A stretch of 64,000 nt of DNA from Larimichthys crocea (lineage: Eukaryota; Chordata; Actinopteri; Sciaenidae). Location: assembly GCF_000972845.2 (NCBI RefSeq), contig NC_040012.1:12894930-12958929 (forward strand), given 5' to 3'. The notes below the pieces were generated by a model. The model made no database searches and had not been told where the DNA came from. It saw only the letters and a list, made by a program, of their open reading frames with translations. Shown in pieces: positions 10,201 through 24,349 of this stretch (its first letter is position 1; every line of letters starts with the position of its first letter). A program made the translations under genes and the position numbers.

Positions 10201-12766
10201 GAGGTTCCTGTCCTGGTGTAACTGTCAGAGCATAATGGTGGCTTTTAAAGGGATCTGGACCAAGGACTTCTGGAGGGCTGTGTCTGGAGAATACCTGGCC
10301 ACTCTCATCTTTGTCCTTCTCGGTCTGGGCTCCACCATCAACTGGGCTGCAGGGGAGGAGAAGCCTCCCCCAGCTGACCTAGTCCTCATCTCCCTGTGCT
10401 TTGGCCTGAGCATTGCCACTATGGTGCAATGTTTTGGACACATTAGCGGTGGACACATTAACCCAGTGGTCACTGCAGCAATGGTGGTGACTAGAAAGCT
10501 GAGCTTGGCAAAGGCATTGTTCTATGTGGTGGCTCAGTGCCTGGGAGCTATTACAGGAGCTGGGATCCTCTACCTTGTCACACCTGCTGCTGTGAGAGGG
10601 TCCTTCGGCGTGACTACCGTAAGAATCTGTTCATTTTTACCCGTGTGTGTATGATACGTTTTTTTAGTTAAGTTAGTTTTGTCGTCTGTTTCCAAGGTGA
10701 ACTCCAACCTCTCAGTAGGACACGGCCTTCTTGTGGAGCTCCTTATCACATTTGAACTGGTCTTCACTGTCTTCGCCACCTGTGATCCCAAACGCACAGA
10801 CCTAGGAGGCTCTGCTGGCCTTGCCATCGGCTTTGCTGTAGCTATTGGTCACTTATTTGCAGTAAGTACCTTCCAGTAAGTTAGATAAGAGACTAAGAGG
10901 GCCAGGAGAATATTTATAGCTCATAACTGACCTTCTGATTACTCCAGCATGTAGTTTGCCAAGTAAACAGTAATAAAAACAATAAAATCTTTACAGTAAG
11001 ACCATATTCAAGTAGTTCATTTTAATATATGAGCCTTAAAAAGACTTAAAAAGACCCATATCAGCTGATAACAGATGTTTAAAGATTCATCTTAAAATTG
11101 TATTAAATTCAACACAGCACATTAAAGAATTGTAGGGCAAGACTACGTGCAAGCCTCTTTAGCATGCACTGAAAGCTGGAGCACTGATGCTTCTTGAGAA
11201 AGAACAGGTGCATTAAAGGATCTATTCTTCAGTGTGTGATACTGTACGCTTCTCACTGGTTCACACCCACGTGTGCATCTTTATTTGAGGCTGCCATCGC
11301 ATAGCAACCAATCTCTGGGGGCTCCCTGAACCCTGCAGAGCAAATGAATGCACAGGGAAATAGATGTTATCTCTCGCACTGCTCAACTGATTTCTCCCTA
11401 GGTCTGTTTAGTAAATGCATATATACATATATTATGACTTCCATTAGATATATTTTGCAGCGTAGGGGATTTTCTGTAAGTAAAGTAAGACAGAATTATG
11501 TCAGAAAACACATTTTTGATGATAATTTTATAAATAAAACACAATGTTTATCATTTAGATTGAAAAATAACGCTTTCATGTGTCTTCTAGATCCCTTACA
11601 CAGGAGCAAGCATGAACCCTGCTCGATCCTTCGGGCCTGCAGTGGTCACACTGAACTTTGTGGATCACTGGGTAAGAGATACTTTTCTAACAGGATAATG
11701 TTTCTTTTAAGAGTTTGTATATCCAAACTATGGGCCAGTTTGCCATTTCTGTCTTTGCACTCTTTCTTTGTATAGAAAATCTGTTCAAATGATGTGTACC
11801 CTGTCAAAAGGCTCTGAAATCATTAGCAGTACTTACTGTAATGAAGATGTTTTTTTAATGTCCTGAAGAGGTCAAGTTCTACTACAGTAGTAGTAGTAAT
11901 GTAAGTCAGTTTCAGTACCGTTGCCAGAACAACAAAAACATCCGTGACCTAAAGATATCATCAAAGAACAGTCTTTAACTTGTATCAGTAAATGCATGGA
12001 AAAAGCCTAAACGAGGCGTTGCTTATTAAAAAGCTTACGCATGACCCTCGAATTTAACCTTATCCAACAAAAGAAGTGTGAAGAAGTCACAGATTTGCAT
12101 CATTTTCACCTCTAGCTACATAATGAGAAGCCACTGAGCAAGGTGTAAAATAGCATTAGCTCTGAATTTTTGTATCCAGGCAATTACTTCCACTGAGCTA
12201 TTTACAGAGAGCATGGTGTCATGTTGTGTCTGTGTGTGTGTTGGGCGATGTTCTTGGCTGACGCTGTCAGTAACAGTCACCGTGGTTGGTATCATATTCA
12301 GAAGTGTCTTCTCTTGGAGGCAAATTCTCGATGATGCCGAGACTGATCCACCTGCGTCAGATGAATGATGATGTTGACCCTCTTTTATCAATCTGACGCC
12401 TAACAGAGCAGAACAGTTTAATAGTTTTGGTTGCAGTGTCAGGAATAAAAAATCTCTCATGGGTACTGATTAACCAGATGTCTAATTAAGCTGTCTCGTT
12501 GTTCATGTTAGGTGTACTGGGTGGGACCCATTCTGGGTGGCATCCTGGCTGCTGGACTATATGAGTACCTGTTCTGCCCGGACCCTGAGATAAAGAAGAG
12601 CCTGAAGCAGGTTTTTGAGAAGGATGCATCAGGAAAATACAGGGAGGTGGAGACAGAGGACATTGCCATAAAGCCAGGCTCCATCCACACCATCTCTGAT
12701 GAGGGGAAAATTGAAAAAAAAGATCCTTTCCAGGACTCAACAGGGGAAGTGCTGTCTTCAGTATGA
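10201..12766 (+). CDS. aqp4: Aquaporin-4 water channel (M23-type ORF plus 5' extension)
   Basis: Encodes the orthodox water channel of astrocyte, muscle and epithelial plasma membranes. Coding exons, joined by GT-AG introns that all keep frame: 10201-10618 (M23-type ATG at 10235), 10697-10861, 11591-11671 and 12512-12766 (TGA stop). The M23 form is 294 aa (human 301). Visible features are six hydrophobic segments; loop B with HINPVV, so the first pore box is NPV (residues 76-78); an NLS glycosylation sequon at N132; the second box MNPAR at 191-195; selectivity-filter residues F56, H180, A189 and R195; and a C-terminal SSV, the syntrophin PDZ ligand. The exon beginning at 10201 has an acceptor (tttttgccag) and 34 bases open upstream of the ATG, reading [11 protein letters not shown]. 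The two cysteines resemble the palmitoylated pair of the mammalian M1 N-terminus. An upstream coding exon ending in phase 2 is therefore expected. Identity is very secure; the 5' end is less so. Confidence 0.97.
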
Positions 12767-13665
12767 CTATCACGTGCACTGGAAATGGAGACCAATCTGT
12801 AGAGCAGAATGACAGTCAAACTTTGGAGTATCAATCTTGAGCCTGTCCCCCTCCAAAGACAGAATAATTTTCTGCCCATGAGGCATCACAGCGATGCTGA
12901 ATTACTCTCATTGTCATAAAGATAATATGATGCTATGGCTCAATCCCACAAATATCTACAACCTGTTCAATACTTCTCCTGAGGCTGTCCTTGAACGATT
13001 TAGTAGCGGCGTTGGCATGTGGTACGTATTGGATGCTTCTGACAGCCGGCTATACATCGTGTTAAGGAAGTATATGTCGGGTCAGCCAATTATGTGAAGT
13101 CATCACGCTGAATTGGAGGACTGAAGAAGAAAATGCAGCCTTGTTATTTTTGGATTAGTGTCATATTTGGTCCATGTATTGTATATGTAATAACAGGAGA
13201 GATTTTCCTTGTGATCATTAAACACATTACAGGTCCAAAGCAATCTAAGACAGCTCTGACAAGCTTTATTATCAGAGTAGTGTTACAGTGCTCTCTATTT
13301 TCAGTGCATTAATCGGGGAAACAATCAGCTCATCTTTATGGAAGCGCAGTTTCTGTGCTTAGTGTCTAGTGTTACATGATGATTTAGATTTTTATTTTAT
13401 TTTATTTTTTATTGTAAAATCATGATAGCTTTTTATGCTGTAGATTTAGATTTGGTTCTTGTAATACATTTTGTATTTCTCTGTATGATTTGCTGCATTT
13501 CATACTTAAGTATTTAACTTATTGATGAGACATTTCGCTGCTCTGTCTTTATGATTTTGTGTTCAAACATTGCTCGGTTCTTGTTTTACGCTCACAAATT
13601 GCAAGTGCTAAGAGATGTAAAAGATGACTTTGTAATAATAAAGAGACTTGATACGTGTACAAATG
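12767..13665 (+). other. aqp4: aqp4 3' UTR and poly(A) signals
   Basis: AT-rich sequence with T-rich runs follows the aqp4 stop. It carries ATTAAA at 13217-13222 and a canonical AATAAA at 13637-13642, either of which could end the transcript. Two short open frames here (12894-13097 and 13551-13742) show no recognisable protein features. The exact end is an inference. Confidence 0.5.
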
Positions 13666-16600
13666 TGATAGGTACACATCTTCCTCATATTCTGAGGGAG
13701 AAATCTGGGAACCATGCATACAATATAAAGCTTTTTACTTGAGTCACTTGATTGTTGCAGGAAGAGCTCGGCACTGGGGAGAGGAAAGGTTCAGGATCAG
13801 TGATGGATTGGCTCATCTACCTTTAGATTATGTCTCCCTATGGCCAGATAAATGTCCATGATGTGTGTTCCTCGTGAGTTAAGTCTCTGAGAATAGCTTC
13901 ATGTAATCTCATTCTATCAGCGGAGAGCACAGGAAATGATACCACTTTGTGATACGAAATAGAGGTGATCTGTTATGTCTACACTTTATTTCCTTTGCTA
14001 AAAGAACAGGTGTGATTCAATCTCTCTGTAATGTGTAGGAAATGATCCCACTGATCCTGCTGCATCAACTGAAGCTGTCTACATCGTGCAACTATATTGC
14101 TGTTTCCATGGCTAGAACACCAGTAGATTTCAGACACTAAATCAAAATTTTGTTTTTACTCCTACTTAGACGAACTCCCCACCTCCACATTTCAGCTTCT
14201 TTTCCATGTAAGTGCAGTTTTTTATGTGTGACAACAGCATCACCCACTGGCTACAATGGGAATAACCTCATGTGCAACATTACTCCCATTTGGATCTCTC
14301 CAGGGGAGGGCAGCCAAGAGCCTTGGATGTACAGGTTACACTGCAAACATGGGTAGACACAAGTCAGTTTTATAATTTATTTATTTATTCATAAGTTTAT
14401 TTGAAATTGGTCCAGGTGTTAATTCAGAACTGCACAGGAGGATAAAGTGTTGCATAGACCTATAACTGAGTATATAAGTGAGTTAATACTAAAGTACCAT
14501 TTTATTTTCAACCTTAGGATTTTTACAATCAACAACTAAGATTCTTATTTTTAACCAAGCTGCCTATCATTTTCTGTATTAAAAGGTTGCTGAGAGTTAT
14601 CATTATTAAAAAAAAACTAGTCGTGTGAGATTGTTGATGTTAATGAATGCTGTTTTTCAAGGCCTTAAAATGGACAGCACTGTCCATGTTTCTCAGCAGC
14701 ACCATCCCTTACCGGCAGGTATGCTGCTTCTATCCCTTAAGGCTTCAGTGGCTCGAGGCCAGCGCCGTCTCAGCTCCCCTTAATCATCTTTATAGCCTAA
14801 ATAAATGAGTACATAAATCTGACGTCTCATGCATTGACTATTTCCTCTTGGGACAGACGACGGGGAATGGGCTCACTCACTTTTGATTTATCAGCCTTTG
14901 CCCATCAGAAGATTAAATAGAGGAAGACAGGTGAGGAGAGCGGCCCCTGTTGGATTGGAAATTTGGCTTTGTTATGAATTTCATATTGGTGAAGGAGAGT
15001 AAAATATTGAAAAGTATTATAAGCGTCTTCTATCTGCACACGGTGCAAGATATTGTTGAAATTCCTTGTGATGTATTTTTACGCGCTTGCATAAACCGTG
15101 AAATGCCAGTCAAAGCAACAAAGAGTTCATGAGAAGAATGTTCTCTGTGTTTTGACAAACTTCCAAAGTCTTTCTGCAGGCGCCTCAATTAGGAAAAGGC
15201 AAATAAAAAGTGACAGCAAATAATGGACCAACGTGTTTTCAGCTGTCTGTTTGTTAACATCACAGCTTATCAGCAAGATGTTGAGCAGAAAACTGATAAT
15301 GCATGGCTAGCCTTCACAGTGGCTGCCTCTGTAATTCATTCATTTACATTCGCATGCATTGCAAATACCAACAATGGCTATATGATGGGAATATTGTTCG
15401 AACTAGAGCCTCATTTGCACATCATACAGATGCCAGCAAAGTATATCTCACGGTGCATCTCGTGCTTATCTAACAGAGAACAGACAGATTTCTTGCGACT
15501 TGCGAAATTCAGATTCTCAATTCCCAGCATACAACAGAAGGGGCAAAAGATAAAACATACACCTTAAAGATCATTAGCAAATAATATTTGGGGATTCGTG
15601 AAGAAAAACAGCGTTAAACACTTGTTTAATAATTCATACTATAAACAAGAAAGTCTCCCACTTCCTTAATAATTTAGACGTAAGCTAATGTTGATTTATT
15701 CAGGAAGGTCTCTGCCACCAGCACCGCCTGGAGTGCCCAAATTTGAATTAAAGTAGGACAGTAGCAGGCGAGTCTGTAATAACATTTGTATAATTTTATT
15801 ATTGCTCTGGGCTCAGTTCATTTCCTCCTCCAGTAGCTGCGTGAAATTGTTTGATTCTGGAAACTGCCTTGAGTCTGCGGCTCTGGGGTTGGAGGGTGGT
15901 ACAGGAACAGGAAGGCATGCGACACTCTCTCTCTCTCTGTCTGATGCTGTCAGACACATAAACACAGACACACACCACTCCACGTACACACATGCAGAGT
16001 GAGAGAGAGAGAGATAAATAACTTTGTTATTCTGGGTTTTTGTAATAGTGTTACATTGGCTCACTTAATAACTCAAGCTGTCTTGAGAATATGATTGATA
16101 TTCTCACTCACCTTGTCACTTATGATAAATATCTGACTGCATTTGTGTGAGATAGCTAGGAAGCAGAATAATTCATTCATTACATTATCAAATCACATAA
16201 ATATGAGAGTTTGTGTTTACGTCTTTCTCCAGTAGAGAGATTGCCGTTTCTCGTTAATATTAGTCAAGGAAAGTCACTTCCACTCTTCCTGTGCAAAGAG
16301 TTTGTTTGTAAAGAAGCACATCTGATGAAATTCCAGCTTTGTGTAACTTTACTAAAAAGAAATATTTCATTTCATTTGACCCATGAGGAAGAATAAAACT
16401 TCATAATCATTTTTGCTACTTCTGTACTGTGATTTTGTTTACCAATGATAGGACTATCATTTCCAAAATGGTAATTTACAAAACTCTGATTACTCTAACA
16501 CAAACAATCAAGTTTGGGAGGTATTAGCTCATGTAACACACACCTGAGACCCCGGTGGCTTTGACACAGGAAGGGAGGGTGGAGAAGTTCTGATTGGTTT

Positions 16601-19600
16601 CCTCGGGGCTCTGCTTCCAACTTCCCACCCGCACACATTCCCTCACTCCTCCTCCCCCCTTCAATTCCTTTATGCAGAGCAGCCCAAACTGCAGTTTGAT
16701 GAAACACATTTGTTTGACTTAACTCTTGCTTCGCCATCACGGCTTAAATCTCGAAGGCCTGTCGGTGTAATGTGGCCCAACAGCAATTGGGTTAATGAGA
16801 GGATATATGTACAAGTGTGGGACTTGACCGGAGGAGCTGTTTTCCATTTGGGTTTGGTCTGCTCGTGTTATTAGGGAAACCTTTATTATTGTTGCCCTCT
16901 AGTGGGAACCATATAATAGGATTACATTTTATTAGAGCCTCCCAGCATTACCCAAGCAGCCCCCTCCTCTTGTCTCTCTTCCCCTCATAGTAATGTCACT
17001 GACTCCTCTGTCCACTGTAGGCGGGATGGGTGGATTTAGGGCAAAAAGGGAAGCCATCAGAATGGGGCTATAAGTGATCCCATTCAATGGGGATCCTCGT
17101 CTTTTCTTAGCTACAGTAAGAGTGATTGTGATTATAGAATATTGGTTTTTCATCACTTTTGTCACATTGAAACCCTTCATGAGCAGAATAGAGTCTGTCA
17201 TGTGTGCCATGCTTGCTTCATAAGCTGTAATAACCCTTAATTGTAACAGTGAGACAAAGACGTGTACTTGCAAACCCATAAACAGTTTCTGGAGTTGAGC
17301 ATGAACAAAGACACGACTACAGTGCACAGGCTTGTTGCTTGTCTTTACTGTTTGCTATTACAAACTGAACAAAGGAGCTCCTCTGTCATATAATTACCAC
17401 TGTAATGTTTAGCCCCTCAAAGCCATACCTGATGCTATGACTTGGACTACACTGTAGCAGAATCATTTCTCCAGAGCTAAATTTCAAATGTGCCAAAAAT
17501 AATATTTGATGAACTGTTCTGGCCTAAAACTGCGCAACCCTGCAGGGCAGACTGAGTCAGGCTCTTTCCCTGATCCATCCCACTCCCTTACATAACCACG
17601 GGCCATTAGAGGGGTGTGGCGAGTACAGCAGCAGTTATTAACATGGACTGAGGCGAAACCAACATCTCTCTTAGCCCACACTGCGAAGCCCAAGAAGGTC
17701 TATGTCAATCAGTCTGTTGTTCATACAGACATGCATATAGTTTAGCCACTTAAATATCATCTGACGTGTCCTAAAGGTATTGCTCCTAGATATTTACAGT
17801 CAGTTACCAAAAAGTCTACACTGTGTTATTATTAAATCAATAATGATAAAACACAACCTTCCTTTCAGTGTTTAAATGGTGTCAGTCTCCAGTTTTGAAG
17901 TGAAAATTGTGGATGTAGTGACAAGAACGGGACAATCCTAAATGCTAAAAGACTGTCCACATGCACATGCATGTGATCATTTATGTTATACATCAGTGTC
18001 TATTTCATGTTTTGCTAACATCACACCAAAGGAAGCTGTAGCTGGAAAACACCCGAGTGTAGTGACTTGAGAAAGGGTCACTACATTTGTGTTTATGAAT
18101 TTAACTTTTGTGAGAGGAAAAGTGTGTCACATATCCTACTTTAAGCATTTAAGTTGTGACCGTGTGTGTGTTTGAAATTACAGCAGTTACTTTTTAAAAA
18201 TTCCAGCAAGTAGAACAAGTTTTCCAGGATTCCTCTCTCCTTTCCCCCCCGTGTATGCATTTATAGCCATATGATGTCATTCAGGCTATGCAGTTTCTGT
18301 TTGGGGCAAACTCACATCTGCAACCAATCTCGATAATTTGTCCACCAAAATATGGTGCAGCCAGCCAGTGCTCGCCTGCTGTTGCTGCTGTAGCAGTTAG
18401 GTTTGGATCCAAGGTAAATACAACCCTCTGTTTTGTACGGCTTTGTTGTTTCGCATCAAACACCACATGCATTCAAAGATCAACCCTGGTTACTTTCAAC
18501 AACATCTGATGCATATTTTGAATACTGAAGAGAGAGGATCCCATTATGAATGGGCTCCATTTGCGTGGAAAATGGATAACGTATGGGATTTTAAGGCCCG
18601 GGGTGTTCATTGTTCACTATAGTTTGTCAGATTAATGGCATAAAAATGTGTGTGCGAGTGTGAGTGGGGTGATAGTTGAGGCTTGGTGTATCATGCGCCA
18701 GCCAGTAACCTCAGGGGTAGATAACTTCACTGTAACACTTTAATCCTGTGTTTGTTTTCCTGTGGGACATGCTGGTCAAAAAGTGGAAAGTTTAATGGTC
18801 CCTGGATTGGATGGGCTAGAGTTAGCTGGCCTTTCCTCAAAAGCAATTCTGTTTATCATCCACAAAAGACTTTCTGAGAGGGGAACTCTTTTGATGAAGA
18901 GAAGTGGAAAATGTTTTTGTTTGCACGCTCACATCCATCAGTCACTGCTCCCCTGACGTGGCATTCTTATTCCACTGTTGCTTGAATTTCAGAGCAAACT
19001 TGGATCCAGATTTCTCCTTGGATGAACATTAGAACACACAGATCGATTGTAAATATTTATTTCAAATTGATGTTTTCTCTGTGCTTTTCTTGTGTGTTCA
19101 AGTTGGGTAATGTTACAATAACGTGACCAAATTGATTTGCTTTCATGGCTGCTGTTAAAGAAAGTTGATGCTCTCAACAGTAGGAGGCGCAAGAGAGGGA
19201 ATTTCAGCCTGTATTCCTCTGTGTATAGCGTGAGGATCACTGTTGAGAATGTAAAGACATCACTGTGTCAGTTCTCTGTCCAGATGTGCAAGAAATAACA
19301 CTCTCAGGCTCGAAATAATTATGCATGTTCACATGAAGGAATTTTACAAAAGGAGAGACTTTAAACATGTAATTCCTTTCCTGACTGCATCCCCCAAGTA
19401 AAATCTAAAAGCCTCTGAAGTGCCTCAATCTTCCTGAAATCATGCATGGTTGAACATTTGAAATGAGCTCGCACATCACCCTCAGGCACTGATTCAGACT
19501 TGATTGGGGCAAGGCAAGCTGCAAGTGCTTATTTATACAACTACGTCATTTGGAGGTTGTCCAAAGGGAGGAAAGAGATTACAAAGGAGAAACTACAGAG

Positions 19601-19985
19601 TGAGAATTTCATTAACCACATTCCAGTAATTTAATAAGTTGATTCCAGGCTAATCAACAAGTTGTCTGATGCACATGCAGTGTGTATGTATGCATGTGTT
19701 AAAGAAGCAGACTAGATAGGTTAGATGTTTGAGAGGTATGGGGGGGGAGAGAAATCAAAGGACTCTACCAACAATCTATATAATTATCATCATCTGCTGC
19801 TTTTCCTCCCTGGCAAAGAAACACTCCATCCATTTGTAGCAATCGCCTGGGGGAATGTTACATCAAAACTAATCATAACGATTAAAATCAGCTTCTCTGC
19901 GAGAGGGAGGCAATAGGCAAGTTGGAGGCAGGAGGAGTGAGGGTGTTGTAAATGCAGAAAAAAAAAAGATTTCTTTATTTGATTT
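13666..19985. other. Intergenic DNA between aqp4 and the kctd1 promoter region
   Basis: No gene is seen. There are short GA/CT runs (15930-15950, 16000-16012). A low-complexity-free stretch around 16,500-17,100 and another around 18,270-18,420 could be conserved regulatory DNA, but that cannot be judged from one sequence. Confidence 0.55.
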
Positions 19986-20278
19986 TATAAAAACATAAAC
20001 TCAACAAAGACTGAGGCACTGCTGCTGTGATCTCTTCCCTTGCTCGGAGTTTTATTCTGCAGATTGGTTTAGACTGGGGCAGAGACATGAGCTAATTGTA
20101 TCCTGATCTTTGCCTTGAGGGGTTTCGGAGCCCTGGAGCAAGTATTCTCTGTATTTTGTTCTGTCTACCTTAGCCAAGCTATTGCATTTCTCACTCGTGT
20201 AGGAAGAGAAGCAGATCGTGGGCCAAATCGGAGGGAAAAGGTGCACAAAAAGATACTTTATGCCCCTCTATGTTTCAG
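19986..20278 (+). promoter_or_regulatory. kctd1: Candidate TATA-type promoter and non-coding first exon (kctd1 short form)
   Basis: TATAAAAA lies at 19986-19993, which would place a start site near 20,017. The segment ends at a textbook donor CAG|GTAAGC (20279). No long frame is present, so it would be a 5' UTR exon, most simply spliced to the kctd1 exon at 25913 whose own ATG starts the 258-aa protein. The CpG-dense block just downstream supports a promoter. Assignment to kctd1 is an inference from order and strand. Confidence 0.4.
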
Positions 20279-20329
20279 GTAAGCGGAGATTTATTTGGTT
20301 TGCTATTATTTCCGTTGCTGGATGGACTG

Positions 20330-20965
20330 GGACATTGAGGCGCAGCAGCTTTTACGCATGTGCCAAGCGATTCGAGCGGTACAGTTCTTAAAAAATATTT
20401 AACCACTTCCTGGCTATTGTTCCATAGTTACTGTACAAATGTATGCGCGTGGCTACAATATATGAGGCTTTGCTTCGTGTGCTCTAAACGAACAGTGGGT
20501 TAGACTGCGATCTTGTCGAGCAAACACTCTTCTTGTCCACCGTGTGAATTCGCTCCTGGCGCGTTTCGGCTCCGAACACATCGCCGTTTCCGTGTTGCTG
20601 TTGCTGTATAACTTGCTCATAACTTACTCAAACCCGCGTTTTGTCGTTACCATATAGATTTTTTTCATGGCAGTTTTGTCGTGAAACACTTCTATTTCCT
20701 GGCTTGCCCCAGATCTTCTAATGAAAGACGCCATTGTGGAGTAATTTTGCCGCAGGCGTTTTTTTCGTATTCTCTTAGACAGGATGTACCTTTTATAAAC
20801 GTCAGTGCAGAATATGTGAATCGTCCTTTAATACAAGCTGTGACCGTGTTGTGAAATTCATATTTATGTAAACGAAGACAAAATTATGGGCGAAATTTGT
20901 CCTCTCCTCTCTCTCTCTCTCTGCTGCTCTTGGCTCTCTGACCGCGCCGTGCGTAATCAACTCCA
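20330..20965. promoter_or_regulatory. CpG-dense block (possible CpG island)
   Basis: CpG dinucleotides are frequent here (notably 20335-20395, 20500-20600 and 20935-20985), while the surrounding intergenic DNA is strongly CpG-poor. No coding frame is present. Position and strand context suggest an unmethylated promoter region for an upstream kctd1 transcript. Confidence 0.5.
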
Positions 20966-23900
20966 AGGTCCGAATGCGATTCGGCAGATATAGTTTTACT
21001 AAGTAATAACCTGAACATATTTCACCTATATGACCACGGATTGCGTAGATAAACATCTACTGAGGCTCATAAAGTTTATACTTAAAAAAATGTATTTTAC
21101 GTCCTGAACAGAAATAAAAACAGATTTTGTATGTCATTACTTGAATATTTCTCACTGGACTACAGGAAGGAGACTTTAAAAGGCTACATTTCTAAATGTA
21201 ACATCATAAACAAAACCCTCTAAGTTCAGCTTACTTCTTGTCAAAGCCTGTACTCGGTTTCACCGCTTTCACAGGGCGCAGGGATAAACAGAATTGAGAT
21301 GTTGGGTTGTCAGGACTGATCACTTGATGGCGCTGTATTAACAAAACCATGCTACTTCACTACATGTACAGCATCTGTACATGTGTCTCCAAGTCAAATG
21401 CTGGTGGAAGACTAATATTTTTAAAAAGAAAGTCAGTTTAGTCCACATTACATTTGTCAGACTACATCATGAGCCCCAAGTTAGAGTTGTTTTACTTGCT
21501 AAATAAGAGAAATGCTGTTATTATATTTCATATTGTGGCTGTGCCACTCCTGTGCCCTGGGACAGTTTGGTCTGTGCCAGTGAACACGCACCACTGTCTC
21601 CAACAGCCTGCAGCAACACCCGGCACTGTACACACCTCCTTATCATGCTGTTGTGCTCTGCAAAGAGTAATGTTGAAGTAGACAAGTAGTGCTACTTGTA
21701 ATAAAAACTCAGGAAATGATGACGTGATTCCGTTTGATACATACACTGCTATGATACGTAACTGGCATGGATGTAAAATCTGAAACTGTACTTCAGTTCA
21801 GATTGCCCTTTAGTCATTGTTAACAGAAGGGCTCGAGTTCTGTGACATTGTTGATTCTGTGGATTCCCAAACACAGATTGGATAACCATGATCCAGAGGT
21901 TAAAAAAAGTAGTTCATCCACAAAATCGCATTTCTTTTAGCTCAGGAGCAGGCCAGCAAGGTCTCTTTGCTCTGCTAACATTATTTTCTACCAGGCAACT
22001 TCTTCATCCTTTCACAAAAAGTATTTTCTTTTTTACACCGAACACTTTTCTGCAAACCGAGAGAGCTTCGGCTTTTTAAACATCAACAAACAAAAGGAAC
22101 ACTTTTATTGCCACAATTCAAGACCTACAGCACGTAAACATGCCATGAAAGAGAGAAGAAAGAAAATAACATTGTTTGAAGTTTTATTAAAATGTTTAAA
22201 CACTTATATCTAGATGTGTTCAGTCTATTGCTTTTCATTTCCCAAATCCACACTGATACGCACCTGACCAGACAACCAAACCTACAATATTTACCCATGC
22301 AATTCTGTTATGACAGTCTCACTACCTGTTATTTTTCTGCCAATACAGCCAGCAGTGACTGAAGTTAACCCAAAGTCTGTAGTTTTCTGTGTGTGGACAT
22401 TTGAAACAAATGGCCATGGGCAACAAAGCGGAGACAACCCATCCAGATTATGTAAATACCAGTCTGCCTGCCTCGAACTGAATGTTAATGCTCTGATCTG
22501 AAATGCTAATTGTGTCTTGTGCGATATGTCGAAACACTGAAGAGCTGCATTGTGGGATGGAAAATTGAAAGCTGGTTTGTTGCCGGTGTTGATCCCAACG
22601 GACCCTTTGATTATAGCAATAGCAGACAGGTACTTATTTTAGGAACATATGTGGGCAATACCTTGCACTAACTTCATACAGATGTAAAGGGACTCATAGT
22701 GTATGTTCACTGAGATGTAACGAAGATGTTGAAATGATGATTTTGCATAAAAGGCTTGAAATACTTCCAGTGATGGAAAAACAACAGGAGTAACTGGAGC
22801 AGACAGAGTACTCCAGGCTTTGATGCACTGTGCCTGTTTTAGATTTGTTTGTGCATACTGTGGTGCAACAAAATTACACAAGCCGGGTAAACGAGCAAAT
22901 TCCCTAAACACATACGTTTCGACTTGTTTCACAAAAGGCTGGAAACTTTGAGAACACATTTACAAACGGCGTGGCATGGGAGACTTTTGTAGCACTGTGC
23001 CAAATCCAAAATGGCAACAGGTAGGAGGAGTGGTGCTGGTGTATAAGATCTGCTGTGCACATCTGAAGCTGATGAGCATCAGTGATCAGTCCTACATCAC
23101 ACTGATGGAGGATACGGTGACCTTTGAATTGTCCTTGAGATAGAAGCGTTAAAAAAAAGGGCAGAAGTCTGACATGTGTCCAAGAAAAAGATCCACATGC
23201 ACTCATGTATCTTTTAACAACTCAGAGTGATTCTGTGATATAAGAGCACATTCCCACAGCCCGCTGTCCCCATCCACCTCCCACCCACCCAACCACCCGC
23301 TCTCTTTCACTCTCTCCCCTCCAATTTTCCATAATGCCTTACAGATTTTACACTCAATCCACCTTTGCGATGACAAGGCTTTGAGGAAATCCAATTCCAC
23401 CAAGCTGTTTTCAGAACTTACTCTCCACAGGCACACAGACGCTCTCACACTCACTCACATACACACACAGACACACACACATACACACACACACACTACC
23501 ATCTCCACAAATTAGTCAGGGAACAAATTACCTGCATTCTGAGTGTGATCCCACGCACTTTGCCGGCTGCCTTACACAGGTCCCCTTTTGAAGAGCAGCC
23601 ATGTGATTTCTCTCTCTTTTTGCCCTGCAGGCCCCTTTGCCTTCTGCGAGGGATTCTGGAGTTGAATTTTAAAACTATGTATGGCTGCTGCCTGCGCTTA
23701 TCAGCGCGTGCACAAGCGGCATGCAAATCAGACCAGGATCACACACCGCATTGGAGGCCTACACTCAAAGGCAAGCTTAATTGCTAATTGGGTATCTAGG
23801 TGTGAAACTCACACTGCCAATGAGAAGCAGGAATGTGGATGTTTTAAGGCCAGTGGTTGAACTAATTAATTTTAATCTGAATGTTATTAAAATTTGTGGA

Positions 23901-24349
23901 TTCCCTGCATTTTCTATGAAAAAAAAAACACAGCCCAACAGAGTGCTGTGGCAGTACTTTTAACAGCAATTGGACATGTTGTGGTGTGGTTTTATACTCT
24001 GTGAAGTCATTAGTGTTGGTGGTTTTTGCAATGCTGATGTGGTCATCCGAGGTGGTGTTTTTACACACTGCAGTTATCATACAGTAACTGTGATATTTGT
24101 CAGGAATGTAGCCAGCTTGTTTCTTCTCTTCTCTGAGGGAAAGACTGCTGCTGTGGAGGGGCGCGATGTTTCTTTGTGCACATTTAAGTTATTAATATTC
24201 TGCACAAATTATGAAAAGATCATTCGTGCACTTTAACATTGCATCGAGGCAATTAAAAATGTTATCAGGCCTCTTCTGGTTGCTTTTGTGTGATTGGAAA
24301 GATGATTTTCAGTCATGTGCTGATGAGTGATGTGTGTGGGTGGAGGTTG
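20966..24349. other. Region between the CpG-dense block and the long-form kctd1 exon
   Basis: No coding exon recognised. A (CA)-rich patch lies at about 23,455-23,497. If the 20.28-kb donor is real, this is part of the first intron of kctd1. Confidence 0.5.

Noticed and set aside
10225..10827. Minus-strand frames over aqp4 exons
   Set aside because: Shadow frames of the real plus-strand exons.
12116..12460. 114-aa minus-strand frame inside an aqp4 intron
   Set aside because: No recognisable protein, no splice context, antisense to an intron.
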